A DNA stretch of 60,000 nt from Symsagittifera roscoffensis (Eukaryota > Xenacoelomorpha > Acoela > Convolutidae), in assembly GCF_963678635.1 (NCBI RefSeq), contig NW_026971149.1, positions 312,001 through 372,000 on the forward strand, read 5' to 3'. Positions 22,665 to 31,007 of this stretch are shown in pieces. The position numbers and the translations under genes are program-made. The number at the start of each line of letters is the position of its first letter. The stretch's first letter is position 1. The notes beneath the pieces were generated by a model. That model saw nothing but the letters and a program-made list of their open reading frames with translations. It was not told the origin of the DNA and made no database searches.

Positions 22665-23939
22665 ATGTATGACTTCGGCTTTTTCAGTGTCCTCCTTGGC
22701 CTCTCCCCTCTCTCGGTTGACTTCGAGAGTTTGGTGATGAACGTTTCGAGAGATCTGTTCAGAGGCTCGAACATCGAGGCATACATCGTTGCACTACGCT
22801 CATTTGAGTGCAGTACCCGCTCATTGGAGGGTACTGCACTAAATTGTGTAATGGCAAAAAGAGCCAATGAAAGGGACAGCGCTCGTAAGATATTCGACAT
22901 CCTGCTGAATCGTTTCGGCTCCGGAGTACAAGGACACCAGGCTATGGTGAAGTTCGAGAAGAGGCGTCAAAGAGTTGACGAATCCATAGACAAATTTTTG
23001 GACGACTTTGAATTGCTTAGGAGAAGAAGCAACCCCGATGAGAGAATATCCGAGCGAAACTTGGCGATTGCTTCGAAATTCATGGACGGAGTAAAAAGTG
23101 AGGAGTTGAAGACGATGCTAGCCACACACTTCACCCTGTCTTTTGACCAGGTACCCACGCCCGATGACTTGCGTATGAAGTCACGCGAGTATTTACTCAT
23201 AAAACCGAGGGCACAGAACCGTTACAGCAATTATGGTAACTATAGCGGGACAAACACTGGTGCGAACTCCAGTTGGTACAAACCTCGCGATGACATGGAT
23301 AAGAGGAGATCGTGTGCGAATTGTGGTTCGATGGACCATCACGTCTCCGCGTGTTCTGCGTACAAGCAAAACATGAAAGCAATAGGCTACTTTCTCGATG
23401 ACGTTGACGCGACCGACGAGGATCACGAAGAGTACGTCAGAGGGCTCATCATGAAATATGGGCCGAGGTGTTTCTTCTGCAATTTGCAGGGACATTTCAA
23501 GTCGGATTGCAATCAGTTTTGGGATGCAGTGGCGGACGCGAAACATCCCTGTCACGAAGAGGCGCTTTCGGGTGTAAAAGCCAGTCGAGCACGCCTGATG
23601 AACGAGGCCGAGTCTCGGAGAAAGGAGACGACACCTAGCACCTTTACCACTAAGAAGGTAAAAACACTACCTGAGGAGGTGGTAGCCTCGAACCTGGAGG
23701 CAGAATCGGCTAGCTCACTCAAGGTGGATTACGGTCTGGCGGCAAGGACGGCGTTGCAGAATGTCAAACAAGACCTAGCCACGAAAGAAGTAGAGCAATG
23801 GGTGAGGTCGGAGCTGGAGAACACAGATCTTCGGGAAAGTCTTAATACTCTGGGTAAAACGACGAAAGTAGAAGACAAAGAGGAACCCAGGAAACAGGGA
23901 CTGAAACTGAACGTTATATCTGGGAAACTTTCGGCATGA
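22665..23939 (+). CDS. gag: Gag capsid and nucleocapsid (ORF B, 424 aa)
   Basis: Residues about 20-185 are helical with a spacing typical of the retrotransposon Gag capsid region (a FEKRRQRVDESIDKFLDDFE helix about midway). Two CX2CX4HX4C zinc knuckles follow at residues 217-230 (CANCGSMDHHVSAC) and 269-282 (CFFCNLQGHFKSDC), which bind genomic RNA in this family. The ATG at 22665 sits in ATGTATGA, where the TGA would close ORF A if the 67-bp duplication were absent. The stop overlaps the protease ATG as ATGA. An Arg/Lys-rich linker and a charged tail end the protein. Confidence 0.85.
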   Translation: MYDFGFFSVLLGLSPLSVDFESLVMNVSRDLFRGSNIEAYIVALRSFECSTRSLEGTALNCVMAKRANERDSARKIFDILLNRFGSGVQGHQAMVKFEKRRQRVDESIDKFLDDFELLRRRSNPDERISERNLAIASKFMDGVKSEELKTMLATHFTLSFDQVPTPDDLRMKSREYLLIKPRAQNRYSNYGNYSGTNTGANSSWYKPRDDMDKRRSCANCGSMDHHVSACSAYKQNMKAIGYFLDDVDATDEDHEEYVRGLIMKYGPRCFFCNLQGHFKSDCNQFWDAVADAKHPCHEEALSGVKASRARLMNEAESRRKETTPSTFTTKKVKTLPEEVVASNLEAESASSLKVDYGLAARTALQNVKQDLATKEVEQWVRSELENTDLRESLNTLGKTTKVEDKEEPRKQGLKLNVISGKLSA

Positions 23940-24625
23940 CGAAGGAGGGGACGAAAATAATGTCCATTATCTCAGTCGCAGGGCACCAGGTGGTTAAGAA
24001 CTTGAGTGAACCATCCGAGATCACACTAGTCCACCTGGACATCTATGCCGACTACCTGAGAGAGAAAGATCCCAAACTGGACTCCAGGGCGGTGCGAGCG
24101 CTTCTCACAACAGGAGGTCCGAGGCTGATGAAAGTGGATGGACATTTTATCAATGTCCACGGCCCTTACCCGATTCTAATTAATGTGGATGGCATCAATA
24201 TCTACACAAAGGCTCACGTAACTGATGCGAATGATCAGATTGGTCGGATATACATTGGTCAAGAGGAGCTGAAGGTTAGACGAATCGGACACAACGCGAT
24301 GCTCGAACAAGATGCCGTGCACATAGGTTGCGAGGCTGATCTGGCTGCACACGTGCTGGACGTGCAAGGCAGACAACTATCAGTAAAAGGACTGCTAGAC
24401 ACAGGAGCAGTGGTTAGTGTCATGCCAGTCAAATCTTGGACCGACATGGGTTTCGAGAGGTCGGACCTTATACCGACAAACATTAGGTTGGCAGCTGCCA
24501 ATCAGGGAGCCATCTATGTGACCGGACGAACCCCGATCATTTCACTGCAGCTCGGAGGAAGACATCTTTGGATGAGCTTCCTAGTAGTGGAGAATTTGGA
24601 CGAATCCGATCAGTTCATCCTATGA
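23936..24625 (+). CDS. pol: Pol: aspartic protease region
   Basis: The ATG overlaps the Gag stop. The retropepsin active site is at residues 155-158, in the context KGLLDTGAVVSVMP, and a typical hydrophobic strand with Gly lies downstream (TGRTPIISLQLGG). Retropepsins cut Gag and Gag-Pol during particle maturation and act as dimers. The frame closes at TGA 24623-24625, where the family would be expected to have a Gly in an Ile-Leu-Gly-Arg-Asp motif; the reading frame continues unchanged beyond it, so this is a nonsense mutation and the protease is otherwise complete. Confidence 0.85.
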   Translation: MTKEGTKIMSIISVAGHQVVKNLSEPSEITLVHLDIYADYLREKDPKLDSRAVRALLTTGGPRLMKVDGHFINVHGPYPILINVDGINIYTKAHVTDANDQIGRIYIGQEELKVRRIGHNAMLEQDAVHIGCEADLAAHVLDVQGRQLSVKGLLDTGAVVSVMPVKSWTDMGFERSDLIPTNIRLAAANQGAIYVTGRTPIISLQLGGRHLWMSFLVVENLDESDQFIL

Positions 24626-25354
24626 AGGGATTTCGTACGCAACATTGACGTCACGATCGATCTAAACGACGGGTTGATTAGGATCAAGGATCCTGAGAGA
24701 AAGTATGAAAAGATACCCCTTAATAAGATCTTAATTAACCAGGCCAAGGTGCCGATTTTTCTGGATCGAAAAGTTAGATTGAAACCAAACCAAGCCGTAG
24801 TAGCGACGTTTAGGATGAGGAACTTGAATGAACTCAGCAATAACAGACATGTGTGTCTGGTACCAAACCCAAACAGTAAAAGCTCGGCTATTTTAGGAAG
24901 AAGCTTCTCACTCACTCAGAGCGGACTGTGTGTGAGTGTGTTATTGAACACAGAAGCAACAACAGTGACAATACAGAGGGGAAAGAAGCTTGGCTATGCT
25001 TTGCCTCTGAACACAGACTTTCAGAGTGTGGAAAACTTGAAAAAGTTTGATGTAACTAAATGTCCATTGCATGCGAACCAAGAATGTATAATGAAGAGAA
25101 TAAATGAATTGAAATCTTCTAGGAAATTGTTTTCAATGAAGTCGGAAACAGACGATGGGCTGTCTAGTTGTTCCAACTTTCCTGAGAGGCCGACAGAAAA
25201 AGAGTTAGCAGCGAATAAACCAATCCTGCCTGATATAGAACATTTGAAAGGTAAAATATCGGACAACGAATTAGATTCGCTCAGTGCGGTTGTAAGTCGG
25301 AACGCAGACGTTTTTTCGAGACATAAGGCCGACATAGGTTGCTGTAATTTTTAA
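24626..25354 (+). pseudogene. pol: Pol: connector between protease and RT
   Basis: This is the in-frame continuation after the TGA at 24623 up to a second nonsense codon, TAA 25352-25354. It starts with RDFVRN, the C-terminal protease helix of gypsy elements, and includes the segment that leads into reverse transcriptase (VFSRHKADIGCC, a version of the conserved Phe-Ser-x-x-x-x-Asp-Ile/Leu-Gly element before RT). Both stops lie in the same frame as the flanking coding sequence. Confidence 0.75.
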
Positions 25355-25987
25355 GAACACGAGATTGAGATAGATGAGGGCTCGGTACCTCATAGAGAAG
25401 GGGCGAGAAGAATGACCCCTCACAAGTCAGAAGCGTGTAGGAAGGAAATCGAGATGTTAATGGAGTACGACATGATCGAGCCGTCGAAGTCCCCATGGGC
25501 TTGTGGCGTGGTCATGGCGAAAAAGAAAGGGGGACAACTCAGATTTTGCTGTGATTTTCGTTACCTGAACGCAGTGACTATAAAGGACGCATACCCGATT
25601 CCCCGCATCGATGAGAGCCTATCCAAGCTGGGAGACGCAAAGTTCTTCACGACGTTGGACTTGGGCTCCGCGTTCTGGCAAGTGCCACTCCGAAAGCAGG
25701 ACCGAGAAAAAACAGGCTTTGCGTGCGAGCTGGGATTGTTCCAGTGGAAGAGGATGCCGTTCGGACTGTGCAATGCGACGGCCACATTCCAGCGACTGAT
25801 GGCCCAGGCACTCACGAGCGTCACCAAGAAATACGGGAATCTCATCATGTGTTATGTCGACGATGTCGTGATTGCAACACCAACCTTAGAAGACCACATA
25901 GAGAGGTTGGATGAGGTGTTTTCTTGCATGAAGCAGGCGGGTCTGAAATGTAAACCCTCCAGTGTGAAATCCTCAGGGATTCCATAA
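25355..25987 (+). pseudogene. pol: Pol: reverse transcriptase fingers and palm
   Basis: It continues in the same frame after the TAA. Ordered RT motifs are visible, numbered from the Met at 25412: RFCCDFRYLN (44-53), LDLGSAFWQ with the first catalytic Asp (82-90), MPFGLCNATATFQ (115-127) and the YVDD catalytic box (148-151). All three catalytic aspartates are present. One missing base near 25960 throws the reading out of frame, giving the TAA stop at 25985-25987. Confidence 0.9.
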
Positions 25988-26098
25988 AGTATCTGGGCCG
26001 CCTGGTGGACAAACATGGAATGAGACCAGATCCTGAAGCGGTTGAAGCAGTGCTGACTTGGAAGGCACCCAAAACAGATACACAGTTGATGAGTTTTT
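25961..26098 (+). pseudogene. pol: Pol: RT thumb segment in shifted frame
   Basis: This frame (shifted relative to 25412-25960) carries the conserved region after YVDD, including IKYLGRLVDKHG, then the start of the connection domain. It ends in a run of seven T at 26094-26100, where one extra T restores the original frame. Two single-base indels therefore compensate one another. Confidence 0.8.
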
Positions 26099-27286
26099 TT
26101 GGGATTTGCTAATTATTATCGAGAATTCATCAAGGGGTATGCTGACAAGATATACCCCATGCAGCGGTTGATGAGAAACAAGGGCAAGAAGTTCACTTGG
26201 ACTGATGAGGCACAAATTTCATTTGAGAACATCAAACGTGAACTTTGCGAGGCACCGGTCCTCGGCATGCCAACAGAGAAGAGGATGTTTGTGCTGGACA
26301 CGGATGCATCAGTGGTCGCGATATCGGGCATACTTCGACAGGAGCAGGAGTGGAACGGGAGAACAGTTCTTCGTCCGATAGCTTACGGGAGTAAAGTCCT
26401 GAGTGATTCTGAGATGAAGTACGGCGCACCAAAAGCGGAGATGTTTGCGGTGATCACTTTCGTGGAAAAATACAGGGCCTACTTGGGGAGTGCTCCCTTC
26501 AAGTTACGTATGGATAATCGTGCCCTTGCCTGGCTGAAAACCTATTCGATGGACCAAAGTTATATTGGTTGTTGGATCGTGCGCCTGGATGGATACCACA
26601 CGATCATAGAGCACCGTACCCGTGACAAGCACCAGAACGCAGATAGCCTCAGTAAAAAGACAGAATTTTATGAGCGCCTCGAAGAGAAGCAGACTAACCA
26701 GTCAGAAATCAAAGACTGGTTTTCATTTCTGGACAAGGAAACCTACGACAAACTGCCACTTACTAGGTGGTTAGACAAGTCAGGGCATCCTATACCCGGA
26801 CACCCCGACCTTCCAGTGGAAACGGCAGCGGAGATAAAGCTTTTAGCCAGAGGTGAACCCGTTCCGTTGGATCTGCTAGTCCGATCCAATTTGGTACAAC
26901 AAGAACTTACCAGGCTGGGTATAAACAGCATTGCTCTACTGAACAGGACGGTGAACGTGGCGCCGGATGTCATGGGAAAGCTCCGTGACTTGTTGGACAG
27001 GGAGGTGGATAGGCATGATCGTGAGTGGATGGAGACCATGCAGCGGTTGACGGTCACCGAGAGAATAGATAAGAGGCCAGTGTCTATTCGCAGCGGAGGC
27101 GTTGAACGGGATTGCAGGTCGATAGTCAATCAGCTGGTGAGCTCGATGCCAAAGGAGGTCTTATTGAGAACTTCGTTCACCGAACATGGCACACTGAATC
27201 AGACCCAATCCACTGAGGAAGTCAGGATCAAGTCGGAATCTAGCTTCGCCAGGAGAGTGCATTTCACGGATGCAAAAGAAGAATGA
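26099..27286 (+). CDS. pol: Pol: RT connection and RNase H
   Basis: It opens with GFANYYREFI, the start of the RT connection domain. RNase H catalytic residues are all visible (numbering this frame): DTDAS (Asp67/Asp69), AEMFA (Glu114), RMDN (Asp139) and NADSLS (Asp182). RNase H removes the RNA strand during reverse transcription. After about residue 190 the protein becomes a polar tether without a recognised domain. The frame stops at TGA 27284-27286, overlapping the next frame by 17 bases, which suggests an indel nearby. Confidence 0.9.
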   Translation: MGFANYYREFIKGYADKIYPMQRLMRNKGKKFTWTDEAQISFENIKRELCEAPVLGMPTEKRMFVLDTDASVVAISGILRQEQEWNGRTVLRPIAYGSKVLSDSEMKYGAPKAEMFAVITFVEKYRAYLGSAPFKLRMDNRALAWLKTYSMDQSYIGCWIVRLDGYHTIIEHRTRDKHQNADSLSKKTEFYERLEEKQTNQSEIKDWFSFLDKETYDKLPLTRWLDKSGHPIPGHPDLPVETAAEIKLLARGEPVPLDLLVRSNLVQQELTRLGINSIALLNRTVNVAPDVMGKLRDLLDREVDRHDREWMETMQRLTVTERIDKRPVSIRSGGVERDCRSIVNQLVSSMPKEVLLRTSFTEHGTLNQTQSTEEVRIKSESSFARRVHFTDAKEE

Positions 27287-27896
27287 GCCGAGCCCAGATT
27301 GTTCGTCCGGGGACGAGACAATGTCCGGGGAGTCCGATACCTTCGAGCCAATCAAAGACGACTTGTCTGATGACACCTTTGAGCCCGTGCAGGACGACTT
27401 GTCCGGGGAGAGGTTGACGAGACCACCTAGGGGCAGAATTTTGTCCGGGGACTCGGGTTCAAAGCGACCAATGGACAGAGTTTTGTCCGGGGAGTCCAGA
27501 AACATCTCAGACAACTTGGAATATGATGTTGGGGAATCAGTCAACTCAAGTGTTGACTCGAGGCCCCAGTCCTGGGACAACATGTCTGAAACAACTTCCA
27601 ATTCCGATAAGTCAGAGTTCGCAATCCACTCCTTATTGGTAGACTGGAAGCAGCGCGGGCTGGACCGAGAAATGCACCAGGATCCAGACAGGGACAGATA
27701 CACCTCAGACGAGGAGGGCACAGTGGTAGATAACGCCGCAGACGAGCTCGAGCTGATAGCAGTTTCGAAACGCCCAACCAGATTGCTGCCACATGGTACG
27801 GTCGTCCGTACCAATCTGGAACCATCTGTACAGAAGGCGACGCCTTTGAAAAAGATACGGTATGTCAAGTTGATGGACGATGCTCATGCTCCGTAG
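27270..27896 (+). CDS. pol: Pol: acidic linker with SGE/SGD repeats
   Basis: This 208-residue, Asp/Glu/Ser-rich, probably disordered segment lies between RNase H and integrase. Residues about 12-75 hold five copies of Ser-Gly-Glu/Asp, mostly Leu-Ser-Gly-Glu, and the underlying DNA repeats TTGTCCGGGGA. The frame continues through a single TAG (27894-27896) into integrase, so it was part of the same protein. The DNA repeat matches the polypurine tract beside the 3' LTR. Confidence 0.7.
   Translation: MQKKNEPSPDCSSGDETMSGESDTFEPIKDDLSDDTFEPVQDDLSGERLTRPPRGRILSGDSGSKRPMDRVLSGESRNISDNLEYDVGESVNSSVDSRPQSWDNMSETTSNSDKSEFAIHSLLVDWKQRGLDREMHQDPDRDRYTSDEEGTVVDNAADELELIAVSKRPTRLLPHGTVVRTNLEPSVQKATPLKKIRYVKLMDDAHAP
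27304..27494 (+). repeat. Five TGTCCGGGGA repeats in the linker
   Basis: The copies lie at 27304, 27321, 27399, 27441 and 27483. Those at 27399 and 27483 are identical over 12 bases (TTGTCCGGGGAG) to the sequence immediately before the 3' LTR (38847) and to one at 29914. Confidence 0.85.
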
Positions 27897-28730
27897 ATAA
27901 TGAGCGGGCAAATGAACGTGGTAAAGACGTATTTGAAAGCCAGGTACAGGCTGTCGGATCTCCTAAGAGCTCAACGAAATGACAGAATGACGAGCAGTCT
28001 GAAGAGGTGGATCGAGAATGGTGCACCTAACAAAGGGGACTTGGAAGAAGACAGCTATAAAATCTTAAAGCAATTCTACCTAAAGAGGAAAGACTTGTTG
28101 TACCTGAACAAGGATGGGATTGTAGCCTGTAGGCGTAAAGAGGAGGACAAGGTCCTTTATAAGTACAATTCAATAGTGTTACCACAGTTGTACCAGACCG
28201 AATTGCTCTTCCGCTCACATGATCAGATGGGTCATCAAGGCGTGGACAAGGTGTACAACAGGATACAGAAACGATTCGAATGGCCGGGATTGAAGAAGGC
28301 TTGTGAGAAGTGGATAGCCGCATGCCTGTCTTGTCAACAGGCAAAGGATCCCAGGAAACTAAGGTTCCCTCTGCAGTCAATAGAGTCGTCGGGTTTCAAC
28401 GAAGTGGTGCAAATTGATCATCAGAAAATCTGCATGACAGCAACGGGCTATAACCAGGTGCTAGTAATGATCGACCATTTTACGAAGTATGCGGAGGCAG
28501 CACCCTGCATGACAGCATCGGCGGAAGAAACATGCGATCACTTGATAAACGTGTGGATAGCGAGGCATGGCTGCCCCATCACGTTCCAATCGGACAATGG
28601 CAAAGCATTCGTAGGTGATCTCACGAAAGAGTTAATGAAAAGGTCGCAGGTAGCGCAGGCCTACTCGACCACTTATCACCCGCAAACGAATGGCCTAGTT
28701 GAGAGTCTATTGCTCACGCTATATGGATGA
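27897..28730 (+). pseudogene. pol: Pol: integrase (zinc domain and catalytic core)
   Basis: Numbered from the Met at 27900, the HHCC zinc finger is H107, H112, C142, C145. The DDE core has D173 (QIDHQK), D232 (FQSDNGKAF) and E268 (HPQTNGLVES), with 35 residues between D232 and E268 as in retroviral-type integrases. Right after E268 the sequence is shortened and shifts frame, ending at TGA 28728-28730. A small deletion has therefore removed part of the helix after the catalytic Glu, and this copy of integrase is probably inactive. Confidence 0.9.
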
Positions 28731-28838
28731 CTGGGACAAGCACTTGCCACAAGTGATGGGTGCTTACAACAGCACGGAGCATTCCACCACGGGAATAAGT
28801 CCGCATATGATGCTAACGGGTCACGAAAAAGCCTCCCG
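28720..28838 (+). pseudogene. pol: Pol: integrase core C-terminal fragment
   Basis: In a different frame, 28720 to about 28826 continues the integrase core with AYNSTEHSTTGISPHMMLTG, the conserved end of gypsy integrase cores. A missing A in the run at 28824-28830 returns the reading to the frame of the next segment. Confidence 0.8.
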
Positions 28839-30515
28839 TTGACGTTTTTCTACCCTGAATATGAGGGGAAGAGGACAGCACCGCAAACGTACGTGCGGGA
28901 TGTCATTAGAAGACAACAGGACCTCAATGACTTATGCAGGAGGAACACGCAACAGGCGCAAATTAGACAAAAAAGGAGGTTGGATAAAAGCACAGCCGAT
29001 GCGAAAGCCTACTCAGTTGGCGACTACGTCTGGGTGTTCCAGGAAGTGGTTCCACCAAAAGGAACCAAGAAATTATTAAAGAAATGGCGTGGTCCATTTC
29101 AGATAACAGAGGTGCACCAAGGAGGTCGTTTTCATCGACTGAGCACTGGAAGAGCGGCTCATTACGAAAATATCAAACCACACAATGCCTCGTCAGAGGA
29201 CTGGTGCATCCCAGCGGACATGCAAGAGGGCGACTATTTGATAGTGGACCCTGCTTGTGAAGTGAATGAAAGAGGTACTCGCGACAAAAACGACGGGAAC
29301 GAGGTGGTGGACGATTGCAACCTGCCACTGGATCTGGAGTTGACTGAGCGAGTAGAGGTGGACGATGAAACTCTACCTTATGCCGAAGAAGACTGGGACT
29401 GCCCGGAACAAATTGAAATTGACAAAGGAATACAGCCTGATTTTCCTCTCACCATGGAAACACGCCAGAGCAAAAGAGGGAAAAACAAAGAGGAATACAA
29501 TCCGTATGGCGAGGATTTCGTCGTAGACAGGATAGTTGTAAGTGATGTCATGGACTCGCTAGTGGGACTGGATGAAGTGGCGGTGCTAGAAGAAATCGAC
29601 TTGGTCAATGATATGGATCAGGATTGGATCGATGATCGATCAGAACCGGAGGTGGAGTTCGAACCAGAAGCGGAACAGGCTCATGAGCAAGAACTAACGA
29701 ACTTGCGCGTGCTCGAATGGCTCCATGATCTGCCGACAGATCCAAAAGAAACGATCCTGACGATTCAGGACGTCGATAATGACGGCATCAAATACATCAG
29801 TCATGACAATACCGAGTCCAACTGGGTCGCACCAGATGGTCCTCTACATGTTCCACAAACCAACCTCGATCTCCTAGACTTTGGGCGATCGACGGGGACG
29901 TCGATGGATATTTTTGTCCGGGGAGTGGGGGTAGGACTCACCCACACCGAAAATCTCATAATAAAAAAATTGAAATCGGCAAGAGAAACCGGAGAACTGG
30001 AAACGGCAGGCGAAAATGCCAAAAAACCACCATTCGGACGAATTTTTGAATCTTACTTTGATCTACCGAACCATTATTCAAGCAACATCGTTATAACGGA
30101 CAGCGATTTCATACTTACGGAACGCACATGTGCCATAGCGATAACGGCGGATGTAAGCTTCAAAACAGCACTAGCAGCTGACTTTAAGAGAGAGTACAAG
30201 AATATCGAGTTTTTATGGAAACAGAGGCCTGGTGTAGGAGGAATGATAGCGTTGCCCCCTGTCGCATCACAGATACCAGGGAAATATTTGTGTTTTTTGG
30301 TTACGAAGGCTACTGATAGGCAACACGTAAATCCAGAGAGCTTGGTATTGGCCTTGACTCGACTTAGGGATTTCCTGGTTGAGAGAAGTGTGACCTGTCT
30401 CTCGTTACCAGTTTATGATCCCAATAGAGGAAAGCTACACCCAAGAGAGTTGTACGCCCTTGTGCATAAGATATTTTCAGAAACTGACATAGAAGTTTAC
30501 TTACATAAAAAATAG
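28839..30515 (+). CDS. pol: Pol C-terminus: GPY/F module plus macro-like domain
   Basis: Residues 1-120 (counted from 28839) are the integrase C-terminal part with the GPY/F motif (KKWRGPFQITEV, 82-93), which helps integrase multimerise. A long acidic linker follows (about 125-395). Residues about 415-558 resemble a macro domain of the TARG1/OARD1 type: strand-loop-helix with LAADFKREY, GKYLCFLVTK, a long helix ending LRDFLVERSV, LSLPVYDPNRGKL, a final helix and the strand EVYLHKK. Macro domains bind or hydrolyse ADP-ribose derivatives. The usual GAGIA and GCGLDR loops are replaced by KTALA and YDPNRGK, so activity is uncertain. The frame has no internal stop. The assignment is from pattern memory, not a search. 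Confidence 0.7.
   Translation: MTFFYPEYEGKRTAPQTYVRDVIRRQQDLNDLCRRNTQQAQIRQKRRLDKSTADAKAYSVGDYVWVFQEVVPPKGTKKLLKKWRGPFQITEVHQGGRFHRLSTGRAAHYENIKPHNASSEDWCIPADMQEGDYLIVDPACEVNERGTRDKNDGNEVVDDCNLPLDLELTERVEVDDETLPYAEEDWDCPEQIEIDKGIQPDFPLTMETRQSKRGKNKEEYNPYGEDFVVDRIVVSDVMDSLVGLDEVAVLEEIDLVNDMDQDWIDDRSEPEVEFEPEAEQAHEQELTNLRVLEWLHDLPTDPKETILTIQDVDNDGIKYISHDNTESNWVAPDGPLHVPQTNLDLLDFGRSTGTSMDIFVRGVGVGLTHTENLIIKKLKSARETGELETAGENAKKPPFGRIFESYFDLPNHYSSNIVITDSDFILTERTCAIAITADVSFKTALAADFKREYKNIEFLWKQRPGVGGMIALPPVASQIPGKYLCFLVTKATDRQHVNPESLVLALTRLRDFLVERSVTCLSLPVYDPNRGKLHPRELYALVHKIFSETDIEVYLHKK
29914..29925 (+). other. Internal copy of the polypurine-tract 12-mer
   Basis: TTGTCCGGGGAG is followed by TGGGGGTAGG, giving a longer purine-rich run than at the 3' LTR. 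It is read in a different codon phase (Phe-Val-Arg-Gly) from the copies in the linker (Leu-Ser-Gly-Glu), so shared protein sequence does not explain the match. It could be a second priming site for plus-strand DNA. Confidence 0.4.
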
Positions 30516-31007
30516 TATCTGAGTATATGCTAGGAAATGCATTCAGCGGTAAGTGGTTTTTATCAAGTTGACTTGATAGAGATTAGGATTAAGTTTTAGA
30601 TTAGGATTAAGTTTTAGATTAGGATTAGGTTTCATAATTGTAAGTGATAGTGTAGATATGTGATGTTTATGTGTTATGTTATTGTTATGATATGTTTTAT
30701 GTTTTGTGTCATAAAGGACCTGGAGTACTCCAGGTCATCAAGGTGACAGCGCTCATTTGTGCTACCCTGACGCAGATACAGGTGGACGATCCACCCTGGT
30801 GCTAGAATTTTAAATCAGAGATGAAAAAGAGAATTCCAATGAAAAGTTTTAAAGAGTTGAATGATGTTTAATCCAAAAATGATGGTTTTAAGTCGCGAAT
30901 TGTTTTTTAGATCTTTAATTGATCGGAAATTGTTTACTGAATAAACTGAATCAGACGGAACAGAAAGAAATTACACGACACGACAACAAGAATCAACACG
31001 ATAAGAA
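30516..31007 (+). other. Spacer between pol and the accessory ORF
   Basis: These 492 bases have no coding frame. They hold an inverted repeat TATCAAGT-TG-ACTTGATA (30561-30578), about 2.5 copies of a 19-base GATTAGGATTAAGTTTTAG repeat (30581-30632), T-rich sequence and a 20-bp perfect palindrome at 30717-30736. They could hold a splice acceptor or an internal promoter for the downstream ORF. Confidence 0.6.
30717..30736. promoter_or_regulatory. 20-bp perfect palindrome
   Basis: GACCTGGAGT is followed directly by its reverse complement ACTCCAGGTC. It lies 270 bases before the ATG at 31008. It could be a protein-binding site or, in RNA, a hairpin or self-dimerising site. No function is known to me. 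Confidence 0.5.

Noticed and set aside
23915-23939. Programmed -1 slippery site at the gag stop
   Set aside because: GGGAAAC and AAACTTT are present, but relative to the gag frame they are not in X-XXY-YYZ phase.
27161-27868. 235-codon minus-strand frame
   Set aside because: It lies antisense to the acidic linker of pol, whose Ser/Gly/Asp-rich codons leave the complementary strand open. No domain, and the sense frame is part of a continuous pol.
30581-30632. Telomere-like repeat (GATTAGGATTA)
   Set aside because: It is a 19-bp unit containing TTAGG-like words with long T-rich interruptions, only 2.5 copies, inside the retrotransposon. Not a telomere.
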